64,000 nucleotides of DNA from positions 1,508,001-1,572,000 of the forward strand of contig CM072335.1 in the NCBI GenBank assembly GCA_036874045.1. Reading direction: 5' to 3'. The DNA comes from Cymodocea nodosa. Lineage: Eukaryota > Streptophyta > Magnoliopsida > Alismatales > Cymodoceaceae. The translations under genes were made by a program, and so were the position numbers. Shown in pieces: positions 52,501 to 64,000 of this stretch; position 1 is the first letter of the stretch; every line of letters begins with the position of its first letter. The notes below the pieces were generated by a model, which searched no databases, had not been told where the DNA came from, and worked only from the letters and a program-made list of their open reading frames with translations.

Positions 52501-55500
52501 GATGCCAATTTCAAGAGGAATTTGACCATTACAGAAGCTACTAACCTTATTAGCCTTACTTCTACCCTCCATTGTTATTGCACCCCACTTTTGTCTACAA
52601 GTCCTTGCCATGTGCTTGGAGATGGAAAAAGAATGGGATCTTCATAGTGCCATCTTTACCATATATTGATGATTGAAGGAAATGGAGTTCACGGTGAGGC
52701 TAAATTGGATTCCGATCAAGGAGCAATTATTCTCTTGGTAGGTGTGACACAGGGGTGTCCCCACAAAGTTGGTTCTCAAAAATGAGTTTCGGATGGCTAG
52801 GATGTGTAGATTCTGCTGTGCTCAAGATGAGTGTCCTCAACAGTTACTTTTTGGATGTTACTGTAAAGGAAGTGGTGGATAACCTTTTAGGGGCTGGAAT
52901 GAGAGATAGACTTGATAATAACTTCCTTTTGGTCCATGTGAAAGAAGGGGCTTGATGGGAGCTGGCAAAGGATAGAGCTATCAAATCCATGTGGCTTATG
53001 GTGGAGACAGTGACTAGAGTGAAGTGATAGGATCTTTCAGGGCATGAGAACAGACGATGACCATTTCAAGCCCATGGCATTCCATTGTGTTGTGGAAAGG
53101 ATAAGATACCAGGGCAGCTGCAAAAAAATCCAATGAGGTGGTATTGTCCCGACTGGAGTCACTTGTTACACTTTCATAGATACATGCTTGTTTTGGTTTA
53201 GTTTTTTGAACAAAATCTCGTTGGTTATCTCCTTTTTTTTTTGTGATGTCAAGAAATAGTGGAAGAACAGATTGATCCATTAACTTAGGCAACGTCTTTA
53301 TACATGACTACAACAAAGAGACTACTACAGACTAAACCCACAAGAAACCTCTATATTTATACATATACACCCCCTTCAAACTGGAACATCTAAGATATTT
53401 AACTTGCAATAAACTCAAACAATGAAAGAAAAATAGACAACTACGGTATGCACAAGAAAGACAGGAATTAGGATAGTTGTAGTAATAACAGCAATGGTCA
53501 GGCCATACTGATATGCAAGCATGAATAACAATCAATTCCTTAGAAAGCTCAGACAAGCACAAGCATTGATCGACAAGCCCAAAAACTCAAATTATTGACA
53601 TCATTATACTCAGACAACAAAGATGGGCACCTGCAAATATTGAAAGAAACTTGCAAAGATAGTATCCAGCAAGCACCAGTACAACTATCACCAAACCATC
53701 CAATAACATTGATGAAATAATATTGCCTAGAGTCGCAATTTGTCTTGTAGAGAAAAAACACTATATTGACAAAGAAATAATACTTCAATATTGAGAAACA
53801 TAATAAACATGAGAAGAAAAAATTTGAAGGGTGATGATAATGTATTGACAGTTTTTTTGCCCTTTTTGAGTTTCCTTTTTCTTTTTCATTTCTTTTTTTG
53901 AACTACTTTGACTAACTTTTTTTTGACACATTTTGTTATTTCAAAATCTCTCTATTCTTTTTTCTCTCCCCCCCTTTCCTTTCCTTTTTTATCACAATTT
54001 TTAACATTCTCATGTTGTCACCACTCCATCTCTCCTTTAGCTTTTCAAAACTTACACACCTACCACACTATCCACCCTTCTTTGTGCTTCAATCCCTCAT
54101 CTTTTGTGAACCCATCATCAATGGGTCACAGAATGAACAAGGAGGATTGGGAGGCTAAGGTGGGAGGTCGAGAAAGTGATGGTGAAACTAAGGTTCAATA
54201 AAAGCATCGATGACAATTAAAGAGGCCTAACAACAATGGGAGTGGAGCTGCCAAGGCCTAACAACAACGAAAGTGGAGCTGCTAAGTCCTAACAATGATA
54301 GGGAATGGTGTAGACGTTACCAATGGTGGCTAGAGGAGGAAGCTTCCAAAGGTACCAACAATGGAATACCAAGGGAGGAGGTGCAACCCAGTACAAGGGT
54401 GATGAGTGAGGATGAATGGCAGAGGGCATAAGAGCCCAATAACTACAAACCACAAAGTAGGAGATGCTAATAGAAGTGACAACAATATTTGTTGGCAATG
54501 ACGAATCTTAGGGGAGGTGGTTGTGACTATTAACAATGCTGGAGGGGTGAGGACTAGGGTTAGGGAGGTGGCCAGTGGATGTGACGGTTAGGATTTGTGG
54601 TCTATGGTGTGGATGGTAAATAGGTTTAAGGTCCACTTTCACCGCCACAACAAGGTGGCCATGGCAGGCAGGGTTTCTTTTCTTTCAAGATATTGAACTT
54701 TGATACTATATGAAAACAGAAATAATGAAAGAGTATATTTATCTATTAACTAAGACAATGCCTCCAAATACAGAGACTACAAAAAAAGAGACTATTACAT
54801 AACAAGCAATATAAGACTACCTCCAAAAGAAAGCTTAACATATCCTAAACCTAATATCTATATAATGATCTATTTATTTATATACTCTAACAATTTCTCC
54901 ATGGATTACAACCTTAGAAGCCTTGCTTCTTGCGTTTTTACTTTTCTAGATATGCCTAAAACTTGTGTAAGCCTCCTTTTTTCTCACTTTTAATGATATT
55001 TCTCTTTGTTGCTCAAATAAGCCTTACCATTACACCATGAGTTGCCCCATTGAAGAAGATATAGATTCCCCTAAAATTGTCAAATGAAAAAAGTACAGAA
55101 ATAGGCTAGTCAAAATAAAACAATTCTACAACATTGATGATGCAACTCAAGAAGTTTCAGATTGGAGTTTTTACTTAAAAAACTACTATCTGTTATAGAA
55201 AATTTTATATTTAATAAGATAAAATTAAGGGTCACTGGTTAAAGAACAAAGGAATTGGAAGTACATCATGGTGGCCCTGCACTATGGGATACAATATCGA
55301 ATGTTATGGGAGGATCCCATGTTCCCAAGGGTGGGCACAAAGCCTTACACCACAAAGATACCGAACTGTGAGTATTACTAATATCTAATAAAGAAAGACA
55401 AAAAAACTTTGAATATAAAGGGATTGTAAACAGTCAGAAAAACAATACCACTAAAAAATAAGAAAACTATCTTTTATAAAACCTTAGTCTTAGCAGAATG

Positions 55501-58500
55501 GATATAATTATCAAGGGAAATCAACCACTGTCATAGATTCATTGAAGAAAACAGAATACATAATTTAGTATGAATAGATAAACTGCAAAATCTCACCTCT
55601 TTCATCATCAGCATTATGACAAGGAACCGCTACCATTGAAGTGGAGCAACTAGGCCAAGAGTCCCTAACATTTTTACAAATACCAATTATTGAGACGTAA
55701 ATAGCAAGCTAAACATAAAATAGGCAAACATATGTCAAACTGGAGCAACAAGGCAAAGAATCCCTAACATATTTACAAACACAAAAGTGCTAAAATTTTA
55801 AGATGTAAATTACTAGCTAAAAATGGGCAAACATAAGTCAGCTGGATATTATAGTACATTATATCTTCAAACACGTCCTAAAGGCTATGTTGATAAGGAA
55901 CCACTGCAAAATGTAGTAATGATCTCATGAAATCCATCTGTAGCTGCATTTGAAATTTCGAATGGGATCACAGTTTTTCAAAAAACTAAGCTTATTGGAA
56001 AACAATATTGTTTGCAGCTTCCTAGTTGGTTTTTGTAAATACCAAAAAAAATTGAGGACAGCCTGGAAACATAAGACAATGTATAGTTTTCCCATCAATT
56101 TTAAAAAACACTACTTTTTAACTGAAACAAAGAAACTATCTTTGCAAAAAAGCTTGAACCATTCTATGCATTTCAGGATAAAATGTTTTTCTACAAAAGC
56201 AATGGTAGAACCACAATTCCAACCGAAGCACAGGTAAGATGCATGATAACCATTTGAAAGCCTCTCCTTCCTTAATACTAGGGAAGTAACATTTTTTGTA
56301 AAATTCTCCCTTGACAACATGTCCTTCAGAAATACATGTCAAGATGCAAAACATAGATAATGAATCATGGATGGGGAGATTGGATATTACAGCTGAGACA
56401 GGAGTGACTTTACTCTCAAAAGATAAAAATTTTCCAACCTATCCTGAAAAACACTACTCAAAACAATCAATCACTTGATGCCAATCTCTAACCATAATAC
56501 CCCCAATCAACAGAGGCAAGCCAAATATATAATTGGGAAGGATTCTATTTTGCATCCCATGAAATTAACAACCATTTGAACTTCCACATTCGACAATACT
56601 AACCTAATAACAGAGGACTTGTGGAAATTGATTTTCAGATCAGTAGTGAACCAAAAAGGCCCAGTAAATGCTGAAGAATATGTGATTTATTCACATCACC
56701 GAAAACAATGGTTTCATCCACATACTACAGAAAAGTGACACAACATTCCTATTCTAGCTGAGCCCCTCAATCAGACCATTCTTTCTGCCTTAACACAAAG
56801 TCTACTAAAGACCTAAGCCACCAATATAGAAAGGAGTGGAGAAAGTGGGTAAGATTGATGAAGACCTCTACCACATCTAAATTCCGCAAAGGGAGATCCA
56901 TTCACTAATATAAAGAAGGATGTTAAGCTAAAGAGTATCTAATCCAATCTTGTCACTTAACGCCAAAGCCAAAGCCCAACACATGACCTGCTCCAGGCAG
57001 CCCAACATACACTGTCATAAACTTTTTCCATATCTGATTTCCATATAAAACCTAGCTTTTTGCATCAACATCTAGCTTTCACACATTCATGTGCTGCCAT
57101 AAAACCATCAAGAATCTGTCACCCATTAACAAATGCAGTCTAATGTGAACCAATAAACCCGGTAATGAGTGATTACAGTGTTCAACTAGACATTTGCCAC
57201 AACTTTATATACATCATTTAGGAGACTGATCAATCAATAATCACTTAGATCATTAGCTTGCACTTTTTTAGGGATCAAAGTAATAAAGGTATTGTTTATG
57301 CAACCTATATCCCCATCATTCCTATGAAAGCTAGCAAGAATCACCAACAAGTCCTCTTTAACCAATTCCATGTATTACTATAAAAACGAGATGGGGAAAC
57401 CATCTGGTCCAAGAGTCGTCTCCTGTCATTGAGAACACTGCCCTCCTTGCCTCCTGCTTAGAAAACTGACTTCAAGGATTGTGCCTACAACAGGAAGATC
57501 CACTTGAAGCCTAAACCATGAAGTTTGAGGAAACTCTAACTCTTCCTCTGAAAATGGGATGCAAAATGATTCTCAATACCATTGTGAGCATTGTCCTATC
57601 CCCATAGTTGTCACTGATAGTCTCAATGTGATTGACATGTTGTTTGCTAGAAGCAATTCTGTGGAAAAACTAAGTTTTCATACCCAGCCTTCAACCAAAG
57701 AGTTCTAGAACCTTTGTTTTCAAGCTATTTCTTCTTTGCCAAGCCAATCATCCAAGTTTCGTTTCAAATGTGCCATCAACTCACAACCCAAATCACAAAA
57801 ACCAACATTTTCTGCTTTTTTGTCTAATCTCAAAATATGTTCATTTAACTTGAATGTGTTTACACCAATATTTTCAATATCTTCATATTTCCACTCTTTC
57901 AGATGATGTTTACTGCACATACAATAACTGAACAAAACCATCCATTCCCAGCCAAATTGCCTCAAATCTCAAGGGTTTAGGCCCCCAATCAACATCACTG
58001 TCAACTGTAATGAAAAGCATTGTACAAAGGAGTGCAGGCAGAAGTCATCCCAATCAGCACCAACAAACACTTGATCAAGATGAGCCACAGTTGGATTCTT
58101 CCAAAATAGAACCAAGCAAAAGACAACTCACCAATCAAAAAATAAATCCATTCCAGAACATGGATGACTCATTAAACTCAATCGTTACACCACTTACCCT
58201 AGGATTTTGTTGACGATCAAAAGAAAATCTAATGATATTGAAATTGCCCCTACAATCAATCATTAATTCCAGATTTGACCCAAGCCGTTCAACTCATCCC
58301 AAAAAGCCTATCTTCGACACTGCTCACAACGTCCATACACATTCAAAATTCACCACTGAATATCTGAGTCCTTTCTTTCAGTCTGACAAAAATACCAAAA
58401 GGCTCTTGTAGACACCCCACCATGGCTTTGATATGAGACATACCAAAATCACTAAGTTTATTCTCTTGTAGACACCACCAATTGCTTAGATTTCATTATC

Positions 58501-61500
58501 CCTGCCTTAACCATTCTACACTAACATGCCAGATAGCTATCTTCATTGCAGGACAAAATGAACCTGACAATACTGATGCACCATCTCAAGAACCCATCTA
58601 AGAGCCATAGACCATTTTGAGGAAAGCATTACGAATATTCACCACTTGCTCACCAATGTGGAGGCCCATCCTCTCAGCAACCTCAGTGAGATTGGTTAGA
58701 CCAGATGCAGAATCCACAATATTTGGCTTCGTTGAGCAAGCAATGGACCCCAACCCTTCTCCTGCCAGTAGCATAAACCTTTTGCAAACACACAACCATC
58801 AAACCCACCATTTTTGCCCTTTCTTTTACTCCCTCACCCAGCCTCTTAACCCATCATGGTAATTTGTGTCCTCAACCACAGCACCTCCATCTTGCAGAAC
58901 TTTGGAGAGGGAAGCAAATGAAGCATAGGAAGTAGATTCATTGAAGTGGAAGATAGAGTGGGACCAAATTTCAAGAGAAAAAGGAGCGATACAGTTACCA
59001 ACAGCAGCTTCTTTCAGATCCAAGTTCAGGTAGCCCCTAGATGTCTTGAAGATCCTTTTCAACTTTCCAACACCACCATTACAGCTTCCAAACACCAATA
59101 ATGCATGACCTAGTGAAGTTTCATCCACACCAGCTAGATACCCTAGGTACCCAAAGATGACTTAGCCACTTGACCCTTCAAATCAATGGAAATATCCTCA
59201 TGGAAAAGAGTAGATAGTCCAACCCCATCAACACCATATAATAAATCAGATCTCACACCATGGGAAGAAAGTGGAATCAAAGACCTTCATTAAATGTCAA
59301 AGCTTTAAAGAAAACCAACCACTCCAAGGGAATATACATCACCATTCCCAGATTTTGGATGTCTATTGTTGCAATCTCCACACTTGAACAAAGCTGGGAC
59401 CACAATTAAAGGAGATTCCATGGAGTGGAGCAGAGGCTCACCGAAGTGAAAAGGCAGCATCACCATTGGAGATTGCAGTAGGTGGCTGAGCATTAGATAG
59501 CCAAGGTCAAGTGGGAAAGATAACATTTCCGGGTCATCAACCTGATCTAGTTCAGATCTGACATCGTTTAGCTGAGGTAGATAAGTTGTTCCACCATATG
59601 GAATCACATGATCTTCACAAACATCACCCTTCACCACATCTAACTTAAACACACCAATTGCCATCACACCAAACACGTCAGCACCCAACTTATCCACATC
59701 AACCAGCACTAAATAATTTCCCCCACCCTGGCCTACCATCACAATACCTGGTTCAACCACCAACCCCTCACTCCTCCCAACAAGGATTGAACCACCAATA
59801 TGAAGGAAAACAGGGGAGTCACATTCTCTCCCCTAATTTTCTCAATTTGATATCCCACCAAAAACTTACATTTATTTTGTTATTTATCTTGGAAAATATG
59901 AATGGTAATAATACTAAAAGTTTAACATTATCAATTTAAAAATATTTGCGGCCACTAAAACAGTTTGAGTTTTATGACATAAAGGATGATTTCTAAAACA
60001 TAAAAAAACCTTTTCTTATACAATCTATATTTGTCTTTACAAAATACACAAAAAAAAGTAAAAATAATAAAAAATTCACAAATTTTGTACAAAATCAATC
60101 ATAGGAAAAGAAAGAAAACTTTAACAAAATCTCTCCTTGAATCACGGGAAATTTGACCACATATTCAATTATAAATTTCATAAATTCAATCAATCACAAT
60201 ATTTCCAGAAAAAGAATGAGAGATTGAAATCTATTGTGAATCACACTTAGATCATTATTAAGTCTATTTTAGATTCCTTCCTAAATGTCAGCAGTCATAA
60301 CTATCACTTATGTGTTTTTATGATTTTATCTTAAAATATAATGTGCTAAACTATGTGACTTAAATGGAATTCCATATATCAAAAAAATTATTTTTCTATT
60401 ATAGAAAATTTTAGGCCCAAAACTACTTGATTGGGAATTGTTAGAAAAAATTTAAACTCAAGTAATTTAATCAAAGATTTGATCATAAATAAATATATAT
60501 ATCAGAAAAGGATTCATATTCCCCGCATAATGGGATTATGGCTCAGATTGTTGTTTTTGTTGTACTTGGTTAAGATTTGTAAGAAAATATTTAAATTTAT
60601 GTAATTCAATCAAAGTTTTTTTTTTAAAAAAAAAGCTTGTGATATAGTTAAGAAAAAGGGCCTCCATATGGTTTTTGTTGATTTAGAAAAAAACTTGTAA
60701 CAGAGTACTAAGAAACCTATTGTGGCGAATTTTAGAAAGAAAATGAATACTAATAAGATATATTGATATTATGAATGATATATATAAAAGAGCAATTACT
60801 AATATTAAAACTATAAGAAGAGAAAGTAGAAAGTAGAGAATTTTCTATAAACATAGGTTTACACCTAAGATCCTTCCAAAGTCTATATTTGTTTGTCTTG
60901 GTCATTGGTAAAATACCCAAGGAACTTCAAGAAGAAATACACTGATATATGCTATTTGCTAATGTCATAGTTTTCGTTGATGAAAGTAAATCAAAAATTA
61001 GTTCTAAATTAGAATTATGGTGGGACACTTTAGAGTTTGATGGATTTAAAGTTAAATTGATTATATGAAATGTGCATTCAACGAAAATAAGAATAATGAT
61101 GAAAGTATATACTTAAATGACGAGATCCATAAAAGCAAGACTTTTAAATACTTAGGATCTATAATAGGTAGTAATGATGAGATTATAGAGAATGTTATTC
61201 ATAAGATTAAAGTAAGATGAAATGGAGTGCTGTGTGATAAGAAGATACCCTTAAAATTAGAAGAAAAATTCTATAAATTTAACATTTGCATAGCTATACT
61301 TTATTTCTCATAATGTTATATTGTAAAACATGATCGTATATAAAATTTTAGTATTACTAAGATACGTATGCTTAACTAGATAAGTGGTAATACTATAAAG
61401 GATAAGCTAAAAAATTGATTTTATTAGGAATAAAGTAAGAGTTTGCAATTATTGAAAATAAGATAAGAATAGATTGACTAAGATGGCTTGGTTATATCCT

Positions 61501-63228
61501 TAGGAGGCCAAAGAATGTATCTTAAAGGAGAGGAGAATTAATTAATGTAGAAAAAATTAAAAGATGTAGAGGAGACCTAAAACTACTTGGTTAGGAATTG
61601 CAAGAAAAAATTAAGTTTATGTAATTTAACCAAATATTTGGCAATAGATTGAAAGAAAATAATTCATGTAACCAATGTCACATAGTGAGATTATGACTTG
61701 ATTTGTTGTTGTTGTTGTTATTGTAAACAGAGATTTGACTATAGATAGAAATATATGAAAGAAAAGGATTTATTTGGCTAACCCCATAAAATGAGATTAT
61801 AATGCCAGTAGTTACATTAGATTACAATTAATTGATTTCAAATTTCTTGTAATATTGCATGCTTGCTTATTCCACATTAATAAATTTCAGGTGATTTGAT
61901 AATTACACAAACAATGATTTGTTCTATAAGCTTATCACAAGTTACTTGTTAAAAGCCAAACCAGTAAATATTTACATTAAACAGACGTGTAAAAATAATA
62001 TAGTGTCATACATAGTGGTGTCATAAAAACAGGGCATATTCTTTCTGTTCATATTAGTGTCATTCAAATTTCAAGCGAACAGAGATTTGCCCTGCCATCA
62101 ACTTGTCGGCATAAAAATATTAATGAAAATAGTAAAAAGAATTATATGCTTGACAATAATTTAGTGTACCTTCCATTTGCTGGTGCAATTGAGTCCCATG
62201 CATTATTCCCTGATGGTGCTGCCATTCCATTGTCTTTGGCACAAAACCAAATTTTGTTTGATCAGGCACATAATATTCTTGTAAATGGAAATAATTTTAT
62301 AAAAACATAAATATCAAAAAATAATAAAACATTAAAAACCTCATACAATACATCGATGATTTAACCAAACAGAAAAAATACAATTTTTTTCAGTATCCAC
62401 CAACCACCAAATCATGCAAAAAAGTTATATGATGAAGCATATTCTACAAATGAATAGATCTAAATGACAAGAGAGTACCAACAGTAAAGATACAATATAC
62501 TGTACGTCATGTCATTACCTGTGGGTCTGTCTTGAGATCCAAACTGATCAGATGAAATCATAGATGATGTATCCCTTTCAAATAAAAGATAAAACATAAG
62601 AGCTAAGCAAAAGATATATAAAAACAAAGCATTGATTCAGCACAGTAATCCACAGTCCCTTATACATCCAACTATGAGCATAAACTGGTAAATTTCAAAT
62701 TATTTCAATGCTAGGTAACAGTTACCAAAAAATTATTAAAATTTATGTTAAAAAGCATAATTTGTTATGCACACCATAAAATGCAACAAGAAAAATAGAT
62801 TCTGACAGGATGGTAGGATGATTTTCATTGTGAATTAACAATGACTGGGGAAAAACAAGACAAAAATATAGTTTGCTTCACTTTGTGACCATTTATGTAA
62901 ATCTACCTAAATGAAAATCGACAAGAGTTTTGAAGAAAAAAAAAGAGACAAATACAATTTAGTGTAGATCCACGGTACATATGCAGTGTCACACAAAACA
63001 AAATGCTTATGTAGTTGGCAAAATAACAAAAGAAGACCATTATATCAAAGTGAAAATACACGAGAAAATGTGAATCAATGAAAAAGGCATCTTTAAAAAT
63101 ACATCTAGTATAAGAAAAAAATGAGAAATTCTATAATAAAAAAATACAAGAAGTTAAAGAAAAACAAGCAAGAATAAATCACACATCTGAGGATACCTAG
63201 ATTTGTCAACGTTGTGTGGCTTTTTTAG
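46592..63228 (-). CDS. WG/GW-repeat protein, probable RDM3/KTF1 (SPT5-like) C-terminal part
   Basis: Five minus-strand exons are seen, 63,228-63,197, 62,574-62,519, 62,233-62,170, 55,664-55,597 and 49,917-46,592. All joins are GT-AG and the phases add up to 1,181 residues plus stop. The first exon has a weaker boundary, and the 5' part lies beyond the window edge. The last exon codes for about 1,108 residues very rich in Trp, Gly, Ser, Asn and Lys, with dozens of WG, GW and WN motifs (GWGKASFSPNKKD, GWGNSVSSGNDQ, GGWGHGQGRGRGK). In plants such a tail on a long multi-exon gene is the mark of RDM3/KTF1, where it binds AGO4-type argonautes in RNA-directed DNA methylation. The NGN and KOW domains that would prove this are not in the window. 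Another AGO-hook protein such as NERD is possible. Tandem repeats of 71 and about 70-82 residues enlarge the tail, and introns 3 and 4 hold LINE debris. Confidence 0.75.
46600..47560 (-). repeat. C-terminal tandem repeats (69-82 residues) of the WG-rich protein
   Basis: The landmark GTTGTGTTTTCTC (plus strand), or a one-base variant, lies at about 46,705, 46,951, 47,158 and 47,395, with spacings of 246, 207 and 237 nt. All are multiples of three, so units gain or lose whole codons. A unit runs KIWNQEKTQPSGSN, then WEKPKDGNG, then GWEKGSGSS and RGWEAKSSSRE with NWNRN. Confidence 0.85.
48977..49617 (-). repeat. Three tandem 213-bp (71-residue) repeats in the WG-rich exon
   Basis: The landmark ACCTTTGATC (plus strand) lies at 49,048, 49,261 and 49,474, exactly 213 bp apart. 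The units are almost identical at DNA level and encode KSTTANEGDGWGK, FSPNKKDA, GWGNSVSSGNDQRSSWEKR and ADNRE...GDWHSNWN, so each adds several WG/GW-type tryptophans. Confidence 0.92.
50930..51240 (+). mobile_element. LINE-1-type fragment: end of the reverse transcriptase region
   Basis: Across shifted frames one reads MVDHFKQHLSGLGISYL, then LAHVLAAPSNLPISYLAL. This corresponds to the part of plant L1 ORF2 just after the reverse transcriptase (the VLSNLPIYYMSLF-like stretch). It has stops and frameshifts. It is opposite in strand to the host gene. Confidence 0.6.
52265..52960 (+). mobile_element. LINE-1-type fragment: zf-RVT-like 3' end
   Basis: The stretch reads VSDGK followed by FWWDGW and TPFTQK-like sequence across shifted frames, which matches the usual DGKRxxFWxDxW pattern after the plant L1 reverse transcriptase. 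Further along, codon-like order decays. With 50,930-51,240 it is probably one inserted element, split by about 1 kb of other sequence. Confidence 0.5.
56200..58560 (-). mobile_element. Decayed LINE-1-type ORF2 (endonuclease to reverse transcriptase)
   Basis: On the minus strand, near 58,545, MKIAIWHVSVEWLRQG resembles the start of plant L1 endonuclease (KIISWNVRGLG-like). NPTVAHLDQVFVGADWDDF and DWGPKPLRFEAIWL, near 58,100-57,950, match the end of the endonuclease. LKRNLDDWLGKE, near 57,740, matches the linker. YVDETIVFGDVNK, near 56,725, matches the reverse transcriptase active-site box (YADDT-like), followed by LKINFHKS-type sequence. Many stops and frameshifts and a missing 3' end show it is dead. 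It lies in the same orientation as the host gene. Confidence 0.8.
58561..59830 (-). mobile_element. Possible ORF1 region of the same LINE
   Basis: Upstream of the endonuclease start on the minus strand there are longer, less AT-rich open stretches (59,763-59,305 and 59,128-58,826). I do not recognise a gag-like or zinc-knuckle motif. The assignment rests on position and on the change to AT-rich sequence near 59,830. Confidence 0.35.
60405..60575 (+). mobile_element. RTE-type LINE 3' tail, truncated copy
   Basis: AAAACTACTTGATTGGGAATT... GGATTCATATTCCC... ATGGGATTATGGCTCAGATTG, followed by TTGTTTTTGTTG, closely follows the 3' end of the longer RTE copy (61,575-61,725). Only the tail is present, as is usual for 5'-truncated LINE insertions. 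Confidence 0.65.
60860..61735 (+). mobile_element. RTE-type LINE 3' part (reverse transcriptase C-terminal region)
   Basis: Across frames one reads VFVDESKSKISSKLELWWDTLEFDGFK, then HKSKTFKYLGSIIG, then KIKVR-NGVLCDKK-PLKLEEKFY, then RLTKMAWL. These match the plant RTE pattern DESKEGVNRKLELWRETLE... KTFKYLGSII... WRSASGVLCDKKVP... RLRWFGHV. It ends in a GTTGTTGTTGTTGTTA-type run, the usual RTE tail. It is 5'-truncated and has stops. A further tail-like fragment follows at 61,748-61,800. Confidence 0.8.
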
Positions 63229-64000
63229 CTAAATAAAGAACAAATACTTGCTTCTTTTAATCTATGCAATTAATTAAAATTTCAGAAGTCTAATGTAACG
63301 AAAACAAAACATCTAGTCTGTATTGAGCAAGAACAGCTATTTATCCACTGACCATTATTCAAATGACATCCGCTTGTGCTTTTTTGTGAGAAAGCATAAT
63401 GACAAGTTCTTATTAATGAATAACCTTTATCCAGAAGATGACAAAGATGTATAACATCATATCTGTTTGTGCTTTGCAAATCATAAACTCATAGTTGTGA
63501 CTCCAAGATCAATAACATCACAGACTTACTGTACAGTGCATCCAATAAGAGATGTAACAGCCCAATGGATGTAGAGGAAAATACCATGATAGAGAGGCCA
63601 AAACGTGAGGTGGACTTTGAGGTCACATATTGTTGCAAAGTGCTAAAATAGCATTGTCCTTGGAATCAGCATAAAATAATATGGAGATGCAATCCTATCT
63701 AAAAGTCAAGGTGTGCTGGTGGCAAGAGACCAAATGGCTACAAGAATAAGTGAGCATGGTCCCAATGATCTTGTTTCCCTCTTTGCCAGGAAAAGGAAGA
63801 AACAGTAAAACAGGTTTTGATGGATGCAGGGTGCAAGAGGCTTTTGGTATCACGTTGCCAGAGGTAATCCTACAGTTAGAAAAGTAAATTCATGTATACC
63901 TTTTAGGAAAAGATACCAAAACAGAGTAAGGTGAAGATCAACAAGACAAGAGCATGCACGATATTCTAACAATGGTCTACACAGTAGTCTGGACAATTTG
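63229..64000. other. Window end, upstream intron sequence of the WG-rich gene
   Basis: No further exon of the WG-rich gene can be placed with confidence. The sequence is AT-rich with no recognisable domain, so the remaining 5' exons are expected beyond 64,000. Confidence 0.45.

Larger units (their letters stand above)
49918..55596 (-). other. Intron 4 of the WG-rich gene (5.7 kb)
   Basis: The donor is GTGAG after GAAAGAG, and the acceptor is TTCTACAG at 49,918. It contains a plus-strand LINE-1-type 3' fragment (about 50.9-53.0 kb) and unclassified AT-rich sequence. A small 38-bp tandem repeat with GGAGTGGAGCTGC lies near 54,225-54,295. Similar stretches near 53,250-53,340 and 54,715-54,800 may be ends of one old element. 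Confidence 0.7.
55665..62169 (-). other. Intron 3 of the WG-rich gene (6.5 kb)
   Basis: The donor GTACAC at 62,169 and acceptor TGTTAG at 55,665 keep the frame. The intron is mostly LINE remnants: an L1-type element on the host strand (about 56.2-58.6 kb, perhaps to 59.8) and RTE-type tails on the plus strand (60.4-61.8 kb). The rest is AT-rich. Confidence 0.7.

Noticed and set aside
57720-59763. Independent genes on the minus strand within the WG-rich gene's intron
   Set aside because: The readable parts match LINE ORF2 endonuclease and linker sequence or lie directly upstream of it; stops and frameshifts are frequent.

Overview
This is a nuclear chromosome segment from a flowering plant. 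It has spliced genes with GT-AG introns, LINE and LTR retroelement debris, nuclear copies of plastid DNA, and plant-specific families (an LHT-type amino acid transporter, an EIX-type receptor-like protein, a WG/GW-rich RNA-directed DNA methylation factor). The strongly GC-rich 5' exons of the transporter and the PP2A gene, and the plastid order rpl22-rps3-rpl16-rpl14, fit a monocot; the exact lineage is inference. It is not a microbial sequence, and I see no CRISPR array, operon or prokaryotic defence system.

Layout. 1-9.4 kb is repeat: two diverged tandem copies of an unclassified AT-rich repeat, the first interrupted by a 3.4-kb LTR-like insertion. A divergent 60S ribosomal protein L7 gene lies at 11.0-11.8 kb (+), and a four-exon lysine/histidine transporter-like gene at 15.0-17.0 kb (+). 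17-20.8 kb has no gene I can support. From 20.8 to 32.8 kb is a mosaic: two plastid-DNA blocks that together cover rpl22 to rpl14, a broken receptor-like protein gene (-), a decayed partial copy of a UMP-CMP kinase gene that has lost its P-loop, and paralogous non-coding stretches. The intact UMP-CMP kinase gene follows (32.8-37.4 kb, -, eight coding exons plus a leader exon), then a two-exon PP2A B' regulatory subunit gene (40.3-44.4 kb, -). From 46.6 kb past the right edge is the 3' part of a gene whose last exon codes for about 1,100 residues of WG/GW repeats. It is best read as RDM3/KTF1 (SPT5-like), and its introns are swollen by LINE-1-type and RTE-type LINE remnants.

How the genes relate. 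They are independent eukaryotic transcription units with housekeeping (L7, UMP-CMP kinase, PP2A B'), transport, defence-recognition (broken) and gene-silencing roles; nothing suggests they form one pathway. Exon joins for the transporter, the kinase, PP2A B' and the WG-rich gene were set by hand: each join has GT-AG ends and the reading phases add up. The most unusual items are the kinase copy with a precise P-loop deletion, the rearranged plastid insertion with a paralogous site lacking it, the receptor gene with three separate lesions, and the tandem growth of argonaute-hook repeats.
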